Source: QHXW01 sp035297145
Lineage (GTDB): Bacteria > Acidobacteriota > Terriglobia > Bryobacterales > Bryobacteraceae
Assembly (NCBI GenBank): GCA_035297145.1
Contig: DATGZN010000050.1
Coordinates: forward strand, 1 to 41,156
DNA: 41,156 nucleotides
Direction of reading: 5' to 3'
Part shown: one piece after another, positions 22,854 through 31,871 of the stretch
How positions within the stretch are numbered: position 1 is the first letter of the stretch
Layout: the number at the start of each line of letters is the position of its first letter
Notes under the pieces: generated by a model
Told to the model about the DNA's origin: nothing
The model's database searches: none
What the model saw: only the letters and a program-made list of their open reading frames with translations
Translations under genes and position numbers: made by a program

Positions 22854-25800
22854 TTAGTCTCCCTCCGCCGGGGCCGGGTTTCGCGGGACAACGGATGGCG
22901 AGCCCTCCGAGCGTGCGCCTGAGAGCCTCTCCACAACATAGAAAATTGCTGGCACGAAAAAGATGCCGATGACGGTTGCAGCCAACATGCCCCCAATCAC
23001 CGTGGTGCCCATAATCTGGCGGGCTACCGAACCAGCTCCGGTTGCCGTCCACAACGGCACGCAACCCAGGATGAACGCGAAGGATGTCATCAGGATCGGA
23101 CGCAAGCGAAGCCGGGCTCCTTCGAGCGCGGCGTCGACAAGCGGCTTACCCTTCTCGTACTCGTCTTTGGCGAACTCGACGATCAGAATCGCGTTCTTGG
23201 CGGCTAAGCCGATGAGCATGACCAGACCGATTTGCGAGAAAACGTCGCTCTCGATCTGCACCATGTAGGGCGGCAAAAACCAGCCGAGCACCACGCGGCG
23301 CAACCATAGCACGCCAAATGCGCCGAATACCGCGACCGGCGTGCTGAGCAGCACGCTGAATGGCAGCGTCCAACTTTCGTAGAGGGCCGCCAGGATGAGA
23401 AATACGAACAGCAGCGAGAATCCGGAAATCACCGTGGATGACACGCCTTCCTGTGCCTTCTTTTCCTGAAAGGACATGCCCAGGTAGTCGAAGCCCATCT
23501 CGCGCGGCATGGTTTGTGCGAACACCTCTTCGAGCGCCTTCGTGGCCTGCTCCGAGCTGTAGCCGGGCGCCGCGCCGCCGATAATCTGCGCCGAGCGGTA
23601 GAGGTTGTAGCGCATGGTGAACTCGGGTCCGGGGCGCGACTCAAACTTCGTGACGGCGGACAACGGAACCATTTCACCGCCGCTATTGCGAACGTAAAAC
23701 TGGCCCACGTTTTCGGCCTTGGTCCGGTAGTCGCCTTCGGCCTCGACGTACACCTGCCATTGGCGGCCGAAACGGTTGAAGTAGTTGACAAATAGTCCGC
23801 CCATGAATGCCTGGATAGTGCGGTAGACGTCATTCAGGGGCACACCCTGCTTGATGACTTTATCGCGGTCAACGTTGACGAACTGCTGGGGCACCGAGGG
23901 AAGGAAGGTCGTCACCAACCCGCCGATTTCGGGGCGTTTTCTGGCCGCCGCCATGAACGTGCCCAAGTTATTTGCCAGGAACTGCACATCCTTGCCGGCG
24001 CGATCTTCGAGAACGAAAGTGAATCCGCCAGACGTGCCGACGCCCGGAATGGCCGGTGGTGAAAAGCTGAACGCAAAACCCTCCGGAAGCTTACTCAGCT
24101 CGTAATTCAGGCGCTGCAGAATTTCGTGATACTGCTCCTCGCGGCTTTTGCGATCGCCCCATTCCTTCAGGGTGATGAAAAAGAGTCCGTTGTAGCTGGT
24201 GCGAACGAAGCTCAACAGGCTGAAACCGGCAACGGTGGTTGTGTACTTCACCCCGGGCATCTTGGCCAGAATATCCTCTATCTTTCGGCACGCCATGTCG
24301 GTGCGCTCGAGCGAAGCCGCGTTCGGGAGCTGAAGATGCATGAACAGGTAGCCCTGATCTTCGTCGGGCAGAAAGCTCGAGGGGACGCGATTGGCGAAGA
24401 AAGCCGCGGCGACACCGAACCCGGCCAGCAAGACCAGAGCAACCGCGCTTTTGCGAATGAGCGCACCGGAGATACGAACATATGCTTCCGTCGCATGCCC
24501 GAAAACTCGATTGAACCAATCGAAAAACCGGCGCAGGAGCCCATGGCTTTCTTCCTTCGGCTTGAGCATCAATGCAGCGAGCGCGGGACTGAGCGTCAAC
24601 GCATTGAACGCCGAAAGAATGACAGAGATCGCAATCGTCACGGCGAATTGCTGGTAGAGGCGCCCCGTGATACCTGGGATGAAGGCGGTGGGCACAAATA
24701 CGGCTGACAGAACCAGCGCAATGCCGATGACCGGACCCGAGATTTCCTCCATCGCCTTGAAGGCAGCCTCCTTCGGCGCCAGACCGTTCTCGATGTGCCT
24801 TTCCACGGCCTCTACCACGACGATTGCGTCATCCACAACCAGTCCGATAGCCAGGACCAGACCAAATAGAGACAGCGTGTTGATCGAAAATCCGAAGGCC
24901 GGAAAGAAAACAAATGTCCCGATCAAGGAAACGGGCACCGCCAAGAGTGGAATCATGGTCGCGCGCCACCCTTGCAGGAAAACGTAAACCACGAGAATCA
25001 CCAGGATGATGGCAATCCCGAGAGTCAGCACGATCTCCTTCATGCCTTCTGTGACGGCGCGCGTCGTATCCAGTGAAATGACGTAGTCGATGTCCTGCGG
25101 GAACCGCTTTTTCACTTCCGCCATCAGTTTCTTCACGCCGGCGGCGGCTTGTACCGCGTTGCTGCCTGGAAGCTGGTAGACGGCAATGATCGCGCTCGGC
25201 TTGCCGTTCAAGCGGCCGATGATGGTGTAGTCCTGTGCCCCCAGCTCGGCGCGCGCTACGTCCTTCACGCGCACGATTCCGCCGTCCGGCGTTTCGCGGA
25301 CCACTATCTCGCCGAACTCCTCGGGCGATGTGAGGCGGCCTTGCGCGCGCACGGAATACGTATATTCCTGCCCTTTCGGCACCGGCGCGCCTCCCACTTG
25401 TCCGGCTGGATTCACGGTATTCTGTGCTTGAATCGCGTTTACGATTTCGGGTACCGTGATTTTGAGCTTTGCCAACTGATCGGGTTTCACCCACAGGCGC
25501 ATGGCGTACTGGCCCGCTCCAAAAACCTGCACGCTCCCGATACCGGGCACGCGAGTGAACTGGTCGTTGAGGTTGATGTACGAGTAGTTCGCCAGAAATT
25601 GCGCATTGTAGGTGCCGTGGGGCGAATAGAGGCCGATGATCATGAGCGGGGCGGTGACCGACTTCTGCACGGTAACGCCGAAGTTCGTGACGTCCGCCGG
25701 AAGCTGGGAAGCGGCCTGCGTCTCGCGCATCTGGGCGAGAATCTGATCGGTGTTCGGATCCGTCTTTACGTCGAAATCGACGATCATCGTCATCTGCCCG

Positions 25801-26054
25801 TTAGCGGCGTTGAGCGAGTACATGTAATTCAGATTGTCCACACCGCTCATCTGCTGTTCGATCGGTGTGGCAACGGACTGCTCGACGGTTTGGGCATCAG
25901 CGCCTACATAGTTGGCCTGGATTTGTACTTCCGGGGGCGCAATCGCGGGGAATTGCGCAACAGGCAGGCCGGCGATGGTGACCGCTCCGACGATGACCAG
26001 AAGAATCGAGATCACCATGGCCACGATGGGCCGGTTGATGAAGAATTTAGACAT
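22854..26054 (-). CDS. RND efflux pump inner-membrane transporter (HAE1 type)
   Basis: A 1066-aa proton-driven exporter of the AcrB/MexB class. The N-terminus MSKFFINRPIVAMVISILLV is the family signature. Twelve membrane helices and two large periplasmic loops fit the length. The proton-relay aspartates are D408-D409 in GLVVDDAIVVVE, and the relay lysine lies in LAAKNAILIVEFAKDEYEKG. The phrases PVAQFPAIAPPEV, GADAQTVEQSVATPIEQQMS and LNYMYSLNAANGQ are typical of hydrophobe/amphiphile exporters rather than metal exporters. It assembles as a trimer with the MFP and OMF encoded on either side. Gene spacing is 3 nt after the MFP and 1 nt before the OMF, a tight operon. Confidence 0.95.
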   Translation of the reverse strand: MSKFFINRPIVAMVISILLVIVGAVTIAGLPVAQFPAIAPPEVQIQANYVGADAQTVEQSVATPIEQQMSGVDNLNYMYSLNAANGQMTMIVDFDVKTDPNTDQILAQMRETQAASQLPADVTNFGVTVQKSVTAPLMIIGLYSPHGTYNAQFLANYSYINLNDQFTRVPGIGSVQVFGAGQYAMRLWVKPDQLAKLKITVPEIVNAIQAQNTVNPAGQVGGAPVPKGQEYTYSVRAQGRLTSPEEFGEIVVRETPDGGIVRVKDVARAELGAQDYTIIGRLNGKPSAIIAVYQLPGSNAVQAAAGVKKLMAEVKKRFPQDIDYVISLDTTRAVTEGMKEIVLTLGIAIILVILVVYVFLQGWRATMIPLLAVPVSLIGTFVFFPAFGFSINTLSLFGLVLAIGLVVDDAIVVVEAVERHIENGLAPKEAAFKAMEEISGPVIGIALVLSAVFVPTAFIPGITGRLYQQFAVTIAISVILSAFNALTLSPALAALMLKPKEESHGLLRRFFDWFNRVFGHATEAYVRISGALIRKSAVALVLLAGFGVAAAFFANRVPSSFLPDEDQGYLFMHLQLPNAASLERTDMACRKIEDILAKMPGVKYTTTVAGFSLLSFVRTSYNGLFFITLKEWGDRKSREEQYHEILQRLNYELSKLPEGFAFSFSPPAIPGVGTSGGFTFVLEDRAGKDVQFLANNLGTFMAAARKRPEIGGLVTTFLPSVPQQFVNVDRDKVIKQGVPLNDVYRTIQAFMGGLFVNYFNRFGRQWQVYVEAEGDYRTKAENVGQFYVRNSGGEMVPLSAVTKFESRPGPEFTMRYNLYRSAQIIGGAAPGYSSEQATKALEEVFAQTMPREMGFDYLGMSFQEKKAQEGVSSTVISGFSLLFVFLILAALYESWTLPFSVLLSTPVAVFGAFGVLWLRRVVLGWFLPPYMVQIESDVFSQIGLVMLIGLAAKNAILIVEFAKDEYEKGKPLVDAALEGARLRLRPILMTSFAFILGCVPLWTATGAGSVARQIMGTTVIGGMLAATVIGIFFVPAIFYVVERLSGARSEGSPSVVPRNPAPAEGD

Positions 26055-26057
26055 GGT

Positions 26058-27344
26058 TTACCGGCCTTTGCCTTCGGCGAATGGCAGGGGATTTACAGCC
26101 ATGCCGGGGCCGACCTTCTGCACTCCTTCCGCCACGACGCGCTCTCCGGCTTTCAGACCGTCGTCAATGATCCACAGTGTGTCTACACGATCCCCCGGCT
26201 TGACGGTGCGGATGTCGACCTTGTTCGCGGCGTCGACGACGGCAACCTGGTAGGTACCCTGCAATTCGGTCACAGCGCGTTGCGGAACCAACAGCGCGCC
26301 AGCGTGCGTTCGAGTCGAAGCGCGGACGCGGCCATATTGCCCGGGCCTCAGAATGTTTCCGGTATTGGGAAAAAGTCCCGCGAGGCGAATGGCGCCGGTG
26401 GTCTGATCCACCTGGCGGTCCGCGAAGAAAAATTTCCCTGTGTGCGCGTAGACGGTGCCATCCGCGAGAATCAACTGAAGCGGCAATCGCCCGGTCTCGG
26501 CGTCGCGGCTGGCTTGCGTCGGAAATCTGCGATTGAAGTCCAGATACTCCTGCTCGCTGACCGTGAAGTAGACCTTGATGGGATCGAGGGTCGAAACGGT
26601 GGTGACCGGTCCTCCGGCTGGGCTGACTAGAGCGCCGACTTGTTGCTGCGCCATGCCCGCGATCCCGTCGATGGGCGAAATCAATCTGGTAAAGCCCAGG
26701 TTGAGCTGAGCGGTCGACACCGCGGCTCTGGCGGCTTCCACGCTCGCATTGGCTGCCGCAATTTGCGCTCGTGCGGTTTCCACCCCTGCCTTCGCAGCCT
26801 GCACCTGCGCCTTTGCCGCCAGATTGTTCTGTGTAGCATTGTCGAGGTCCTGCTGCGTGATGGCTTCTTGTTTTGCGAGCGGGATATAGCGATCCTCGTC
26901 GAGTTGCGCGCGGTGTTGGTTGGCCTCGGCAACCGTTACCTGCGCTTCCGCTTGCGCCAGTTGCGCCTTAGCTTGCGCCAGCCCCCCGGTTGCCTGCGCC
27001 AACTGGCCTTGCGCCTGATCCACCGCGGCTTGGAAGGGACGCGGATCAATCTCGAACAGCAGTTGCCCCTTCTGTACGAATGAACCTTCGGTATAGCCCT
27101 GCTTGAGGAGATAACCGGACACCTGTGCTTTGATATCCGCGTTCACCAATCCGTCCAACGTGCCGATCCATTCGCCGTAGATGGGTACATCCTTCTGCTG
27201 GACCTGTACCACTTCAACGCCCGGCGGAGGTGGAGTATTCGCAGCGGAGGTACCGTTGGCGCAGCCACTGGCCGCTAACAGAATGGACGCGACTGCACAA
27301 ACAGTGACTACGGTCCAACACCTGGCAGGTAAAGCTGCCTTCAT
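26058..27344 (-). CDS. RND efflux membrane-fusion lipoprotein
   Basis: A 428-aa periplasmic adaptor, first gene of the operon. I use ATG 27344 (AGGGGGA upstream); the frame extends further but without a signal peptide at its head. MKAALPARCWTVVTVCAVAS then ILLAASGC gives a lipobox. The order is barrel-sandwich half (GEWIGTLDGLVNADIKAQVS, GYLLKQGYTEGSFVQKGQLL), a long alpha-hairpin rich in Ala/Gln repeats at about residues 100-190 (QAKAQLAQAEAQVTVAEANQ), the second half (LNLGFTRLISPIDGIAG) and beta-barrel domains. It links the RND trimer to the outer-membrane channel. No dedicated regulator gene adjoins the operon. Confidence 0.93.
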   Translation of the reverse strand: MKAALPARCWTVVTVCAVASILLAASGCANGTSAANTPPPPGVEVVQVQQKDVPIYGEWIGTLDGLVNADIKAQVSGYLLKQGYTEGSFVQKGQLLFEIDPRPFQAAVDQAQGQLAQATGGLAQAKAQLAQAEAQVTVAEANQHRAQLDEDRYIPLAKQEAITQQDLDNATQNNLAAKAQVQAAKAGVETARAQIAAANASVEAARAAVSTAQLNLGFTRLISPIDGIAGMAQQQVGALVSPAGGPVTTVSTLDPIKVYFTVSEQEYLDFNRRFPTQASRDAETGRLPLQLILADGTVYAHTGKFFFADRQVDQTTGAIRLAGLFPNTGNILRPGQYGRVRASTRTHAGALLVPQRAVTELQGTYQVAVVDAANKVDIRTVKPGDRVDTLWIIDDGLKAGERVVAEGVQKVGPGMAVNPLPFAEGKGR

Positions 27345-27605
27345 CAAATCCCCCTGTTTGAGATGTATCAGGTAGTTGATGTTCAGCGTCCCAGTTTGGG
27401 TTCCTGGAAATCTTGCGCCGCCCGCCGTCGCTGACGCAAAGTGCTGAATTGTGTTGTAATTCGCTCGCAAATGCCCGTCTCCTCACGGCACGGGCTGAGC
27501 CAACTGATGGGAAGATATTCACCGAGGCTCCACACTCTGCTTTAAATCGCACCACGGGTATGGGGGCCGCGGGTACCTGCTAGATCAGAGCAGACGCCCC
27601 GGGCG

Positions 27606-28559
27606 TCACCGAAAACGGAACACCCCAAACAGCTTGCCCGCGTATTTCATGTCGAAGCCCACGCCGTTATCACGGACGAAAATGACGCGTTCTTCATTTT
27701 CTTCTTGGACTCCGACCTCAATAACGGCCTGTACGCGCGTACTGGTGAACTTGACGGCATTGGAAAGCAGGTTCACGAAAACCTGTTTCATGAGGCCCGG
27801 ATCGCACTCCACAACCGGCAGAGACGCGATCCGCCACTCAATCTGACGCTCGGCTACGTCCGGCGCCAGGTCGGCCACAACCTGCTCCACCAGTGAGTTC
27901 AGCCCGATGGGCTGGCGACGCAACTCCTGGCGTCCCACCCGCGCCAGACCTAATAGGTCGTTCACCAACCGGTCCATCTTCCCCGCTCCCTCGCGGACGA
28001 GACCCAAGTAACGCTGCGCCTCGGGGTCCAGTTTGCCGGCCAGGTCCTCTAAGAGGATTCTGGAGAATCCATCAATCTGGCGAAGAGGAGCACGGAGGTC
28101 ATGCGCAACAGAATACGTGAAGGCTTCCAGTTCTTTATTACTGGCTTCCAGCGCCACCGTGCGTTGCTCCACCCGCAACTCGAGGTCTTCATTCAGCTTT
28201 CGGATCTCTTCTTCAGCTAGCTTGCGCTGGGTGATGTCACGGAAAACCGCGACTCCTCCTCGTTGCACGCGTTCTTCGTCCTTGAGCGGAGTCCCGGTAG
28301 CGCTGATGGTAATGTTACCCGCCTTCGGGTGCCGCACGAAGAGCTCAACGTCGCGTACTGTTTCTCCCCGGATCGCTCGGGTGAGAGGAAACTGGTCCGG
28401 CGGATAGGGCGTAGACTGATCCGGCATGAAAAGGTTGTATCGTTCGGTCCACTCGAGTGGCGCCGTATCAGTCGGGCCGATTCCGAGAATCTCCTCCGCC
28501 GCCGAGTTGAAAAGCAGAAAGTTCCCGTTCTCCTCAGCAACGATCACACCTTCGGCCAT
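27606..28559 (-). pseudogene. PAS-histidine kinase truncated at both ends
   Basis: Open for 317 codons. It contains a PAS domain (MAEGVIVAEENGNFLLFNSA) to about residue 115, a coiled linker, a HisKA domain with H-box EAFTYSVAHDLRAPLRQIDG (His153), and most of an ATPase domain (N-box NLLSNAVKFT, G1 DNGVGFD). The frame stops at GKLFGVFRFR, where kin continue with FQRLH and the G2 box, so the ATP lid and last strands are missing. Upstream, the natural N-terminus continues in another frame (EEKTKVAKAEGA then LRKQTSILQSILNS after an extra C in a C4 run) and is cut at about 28.64 kb. Probably not an active kinase. Confidence 0.75.
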
Positions 28560-28589
28560 GCTGTTGAGAATGGACTGCAGAATTGATGT

Positions 28590-30221
28590 TTGCTTCCGCA
28601 GGGGCTCCCTCAGCCTTCGCCACCTTGGTTTTTTCCTCGCCGATATCTCGAGTCCGCCGGCTACAGCGTTCGCACTGCCGGGAGTGGAGAGGACGGGTTG
28701 TCCGCGGCCGTCGCTGTTCGTCCCCAGTTGATCATCGTTGACCGGGTCTTGCCCGGCATTGACGGGGCCACGGTGATCCAGCGCTTGAAACAGGACATCG
28801 CCTTCCGCAACGCACCCTGCCTGCTGCTGACCGCCGCGGATGCTCCCGGCGACCAGTCACGGACGCTCGATGCGGGAGCGGATGCGTATCTGCGCCAAGA
28901 CGAGGATGTTCATATAATCCTCGCCCGGATCGACGCGCTCTTGCGCTCCGGTGCGTCAGGATCCGTTGTAGACCCTGGCAACCGGAGCCTGGTAGCTCCC
29001 AAAAAGGTCTTGGCTGTGGACGATAGCCCAACCTACCTGAATGTACTGGCGGAAGAGTTGCGCAGCGAGAGCTACGAAGTGATCGCGGCCAGTTCCGGCC
29101 GGGAGGCTTTGCAGCTTCTTGAAGTGGAGGCGGTGGATTGTATCCTGATGGACCTCCGCATGCCCGATCTCTCCGGCCAGGAAACTTGCCAGATTATCAA
29201 GAAGAGACCGGAATGGCGGAACATCCCGCTGTTGATTTTGACCTCTGTAGAAGACTTGCAGGCCACGGTGGAAGGGATGAACGCCGGGGCGGATGACTAC
29301 ATTCCCAAGTCGACCGATTTCGAAGTGCTGAGGGCGCGCGTGCGCGCCCAGCTTCGCAGAAAGCAGATCGAAGATGAATACCGCTCCATCCACAAAGAGC
29401 TGGTGCAAAAACAAGTAGAGGCCGCCGAAGCCAAGGCAGCGCGGATGATCGCGGAAGCGCGGGCAGCTATGGTCGATGAACTGGAAGGGAAGAACCGGGA
29501 GCTGGAAGCATTCACGTACTCCGTCTCCCATGACCTGCGCGCTCCTCTGCGAAGCATCGAGGGATTCAGCAAGATTTTGACGGAAGAATGCGGCGACCAA
29601 TTGACTCCCAAAGCTCAGCATTATCTGGGCATGGTGGTGATGGCGGCCCGGCGCATGGGAGAGCTGATAGAAGCACTGCTGCAACTGGCCCGGGTCGACC
29701 GCGCGGTACTGACGCGCCGAAGCATCGACCTCTCGCGGCTCGCACGTAGCATTGCGGGGGAACTGGCGCAGCCGGACGTGAAGCGCAGCGTGGAGTTCAT
29801 TATCGAAGAGGATGTGCGGGCCGACGCCGACCATGCGCTCATGCGCTCCGTACTCGAGAACCTCTTGGGGAACGCCTGGAAATTCACCTGTCATGTACCC
29901 GCTCCAAGAATTGAGATGGGCACACTGCGGCAGAATAACGGGCTGGTCTATTTTGTGCGGGACAACGGCGCCGGTTTCGATCCCGCCCATGCGGACAAGT
30001 TGTTTGCCCCTTTCCAGAGATTGCACAGTGAGGCCGCCTTCCCAGGCACGGGGATCGGATTGGCTACGGTGCAACGCATTGTCGACCGGCACGGCGGGCG
30101 CGTATGGGCCCAGAGCGCAGTGGGGCATGGCGCTACTTTTTTCTTCACATTGGGCGCGAGTGGCAACGGAGACGGTGCTGCGAGGAAGCCGGACGGCAGC
30201 GTACTGGCAGGATGCGCATGA
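28590..30221 (+). CDS. Hybrid: (truncated receiver)-receiver-histidine kinase
   Basis: 543 codons from a poor TTG start. Residues about 17-120 are a receiver that begins in its first helix (RRYLESAGYSVRTAGSGEDG). Phospho-Asp51 is present, but the N-terminal strand with the acidic pair is absent and the conserved Lys is Gln (LRQDED). The second receiver (about 136-255) is complete: VLAVDDSPTY, Asp188 in LMDLRMPD, Lys in DDYIPKSTD. A coiled coil (about 258-305) leads to HisKA with His314 in SVSHDLRAPLR. The ATPase domain is complete (NLLGNAWKFT, DNGAGFD, FQRLH, GTGIGLATVQRI). It is a soluble kinase. Its N-terminus was lost at the junction with the divergent kinase fragment. Confidence 0.82.
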   Translation: MLPQGLPQPSPPWFFPRRYLESAGYSVRTAGSGEDGLSAAVAVRPQLIIVDRVLPGIDGATVIQRLKQDIAFRNAPCLLLTAADAPGDQSRTLDAGADAYLRQDEDVHIILARIDALLRSGASGSVVDPGNRSLVAPKKVLAVDDSPTYLNVLAEELRSESYEVIAASSGREALQLLEVEAVDCILMDLRMPDLSGQETCQIIKKRPEWRNIPLLILTSVEDLQATVEGMNAGADDYIPKSTDFEVLRARVRAQLRRKQIEDEYRSIHKELVQKQVEAAEAKAARMIAEARAAMVDELEGKNRELEAFTYSVSHDLRAPLRSIEGFSKILTEECGDQLTPKAQHYLGMVVMAARRMGELIEALLQLARVDRAVLTRRSIDLSRLARSIAGELAQPDVKRSVEFIIEEDVRADADHALMRSVLENLLGNAWKFTCHVPAPRIEMGTLRQNNGLVYFVRDNGAGFDPAHADKLFAPFQRLHSEAAFPGTGIGLATVQRIVDRHGGRVWAQSAVGHGATFFFTLGASGNGDGAARKPDGSVLAGCA

Positions 30222-30274
30222 AAACGTCCAGTCCTAAAACACGAGGATAGTCGATGATACAGAACCCGTGATGA

Positions 30275-30355
30275 TTGCCAACGCCAGCAAAGATCTTGAT
30301 CGGTGTTCAACCGAGCAGTCCGCGGGAACTGATCGTGAAGTATGGGGAAGAGTGA
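30275..30355 (+). pseudogene. Truncated Hpt-gene copy
   Basis: TTG 30275 opens a 26-codon frame PTPAKILIGVQPSSPRELIV then KYGEE-stop. It aligns with the start of the Hpt gene at 31485 (KISIGVPQGVPRKLVMEYLE), and the DNA around AAAGAT-TGATCGGTGTTC is nearly the same. Even the upstream CGATGATAC is shared. Past the stop, another frame gives SRVIDALLETSADVSQQREG, possibly more of the same helix. The rest of the domain, with the His, is absent. Confidence 0.65.
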
Positions 30356-30366
30356 GCCGTCACGCG

Positions 30367-30840
30367 TCATTGATGCGCTGTTGGAGACATCGGCGGACGT
30401 ATCTCAGCAGCGCGAAGGGTGTGTCCCCTGACGTAGCGTTTGGATCCTGCCAACCCGCATCGATGAAGCTGCAAGGCCATATTTATCGATCGTAAGACGA
30501 GCTTTGGCTGAATGAGGCTCTTTACTATATAGTCCTGTGCTCCATCTTTCACGGCCTGGACAGCCGTGTGCTCGTCATCCAGGGCAGTGACTACTACGAT
30601 AGGGACGCCGTCGGACTGCGCTTGCACGCGCAGAAACGTTTCATAGCCCGTGCTGTCGGGGAGATTCAAGTCCACCAGAATGATCTCGGGGTGAAACCGC
30701 TCTACGGAGCCAAGCCCCTCGGCCAGGGTTGCAGCGGTCTCCACCTCGAACGCCTCGTCAGAGCAAGCAAAGACCGCGCCGACAAGCCGTCGGTAATCCT
30801 CGTCGTCTTCTATAATCAGAATACGCCTAGCATCGTGCAT
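30367..30840 (-). CDS. Single-domain response regulator, deletion-derived paralogue
   Basis: A 157-aa protein from ATG 30840 (GAGGA 5 nt upstream). Residues 5-125 are a complete receiver: RILIIEDDEDYRRLV, phospho-Asp in IILVDLNLPDSTGYETFLRV, Thr in VVTALDDE, Lys in YIVKSLIQPK. It is clearly the paralogue of the receiver of the ATPase fusion at 31872-33110. Similarity stops at INMAL. The final roughly 35 residues (QLHRCGLAGSKRYVRGHTLR onward) are unrelated and read antisense through the Hpt remnant, so the tail is new sequence created by a deletion. The receiver itself should still be phosphorylatable. Confidence 0.82.
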   Translation of the reverse strand: MHDARRILIIEDDEDYRRLVGAVFACSDEAFEVETAATLAEGLGSVERFHPEIILVDLNLPDSTGYETFLRVQAQSDGVPIVVVTALDDEHTAVQAVKDGAQDYIVKSLIQPKLVLRSINMALQLHRCGLAGSKRYVRGHTLRAAEIRPPMSPTAHQ

Positions 30841-30850
30841 GTCAGTCCTC

Positions 30851-30878
30851 TTATCGGCTGACGGCATTTTCGACTTTA
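30851..30878 (-). promoter_or_regulatory. Sigma-28-like promoter
   Basis: On the minus strand TAAAGTC (TAAA at 30878-30875), 16 nt, then GCCGATAA (30858-30851), a perfect match to the FliA/SigD -10. The -10 ends 10 nt before the ATG, so the transcript would have a leader of only a few nucleotides. Confidence 0.5.
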
Positions 30879-31463
30879 CCTAACGCTACTAACCGGACCA
30901 GCGCTCGCCTGATATAGTGCGGGTGCCGTTACCACCCGCGGGCTCAAGAACCCAGGCCAGGGCGCTACCCGCGCGAAAAGCCGAACGGCACCTCGGCCGG
31001 GTAGAATCGGTCGGCGGCGTACCGGTAGTATAACCGCGCTAGCAGCAAGGCTGGCCAACCTGGGTCAGATTCGGTGAGAGCTGGGCCAATGAGAAGCCGC
31101 AAGAAAAACCTGTCGGGCTGCATCCTCAGCGGACCAGGAAGACGCGGATGAAAACTTCTTGCCACATCCGGTGGCGGCGAGGGCACGATCCATTACGTGT
31201 GTTCGGGTTAATGCTCTTCGCCCATAAAGCCGAATAAGAGTGTAGAGTCCGTGCATTTTGGCGGACTAGGTAGGTACTCTCTGGTTTTTTGGAAAAGCGC
31301 CGAGACTGATTCCGGCGGCGCCTGAAGTCTGCCGCGCCGCTCAGAATGGGCACACTCCTGTGGTTGCATTTGACCCCGAAAGCCTCGCCGCGGGAAGCAT
31401 GACCGCGTTAGCCCAGAGGCTGACCAACCCATGTCCGGCTAACTTCTCGGGCGAAAACGGCCG
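30879..31463. other. Intergenic stretch between the two Hpt/receiver units
   Basis: About 585 bp with no gene I can support. A 73-codon minus-strand frame (31186-30965) contains a protein-like phrase, FFLRLLIGPALTESDPGW, but no family is recognisable. It may be debris from the rearrangements in this region. Confidence 0.35.
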
Positions 31464-31484
31464 ATGATACGGAAGGATAATCTC

Positions 31485-31799
31485 TTGGACCCAAAGTTAA
31501 CAAAGATTTCGATCGGTGTTCCGCAGGGCGTTCCTCGAAAACTGGTCATGGAATATCTGGAGCGCAGTCGCAGCGGTCTGCTGCTTCTCGAAGCGGCCAT
31601 CGATCAAAACCAGCATGACCAGGTGCGTGTTCTAGGCCATCGCATGAAGGGAACCGGGGCACCGTATGGCTTTTCCAGACTAACGGAAATCGGTGCGGCG
31701 ATGGAGCTGGCCGCAACGGATCAAAACAGCGACGCGCTCCGGCGCTGTGTGTCCGAGCTGGAAGAATACCTAAGCAGCGTCGAGATTGCCGGCGAATAG
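31485..31799 (+). CDS. Hpt-domain phosphotransfer protein
   Basis: About 104 aa from TTG 31485, preceded by GGAAGGA with 7-nt spacing; an in-frame ATG at 31464 lacks a ribosome binding site. The protein is one Hpt four-helix bundle. The phospho-His is in VLGHRMKGTGAPYGF (H-x-x-K-G). Helices before (RKLVMEYLERSRSGLLLLEA) and after (LTEIGAAMELAATDQNSDAL) fit the fold. Hpt proteins shuttle phosphate between receiver domains in multistep relays; hybrid kinases and free receivers of this island are the obvious partners. It converges on the receiver-ATPase gene with a 72-bp gap. GCCGATGA with TAAC 16 nt upstream may be its promoter. Confidence 0.85.
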   Translation: MDPKLTKISIGVPQGVPRKLVMEYLERSRSGLLLLEAAIDQNQHDQVRVLGHRMKGTGAPYGFSRLTEIGAAMELAATDQNSDALRRCVSELEEYLSSVEIAGE

Positions 31800-31871
31800 G
31801 ACGCAGCGCGATGCGCCCTCCCTCGCGCCAGTGCGGGTCGGGTTGGCGGCTGCCACCGGTGATGCGCCGCC

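Noticed and set aside
25149..26630. 493-codon plus-strand ORF opposite the RND and MFP genes
   Set aside because: It lies antisense to two strongly conserved efflux genes, has no recognisable domain and is rich in His/Arg/Gly, as expected from a shadow frame in GC-rich DNA.
28956..30128. 390-codon minus-strand ORF opposite the receiver-kinase gene
   Set aside because: It is fully antisense to an intact second receiver, H-box and ATPase domain. No protein signature was seen.
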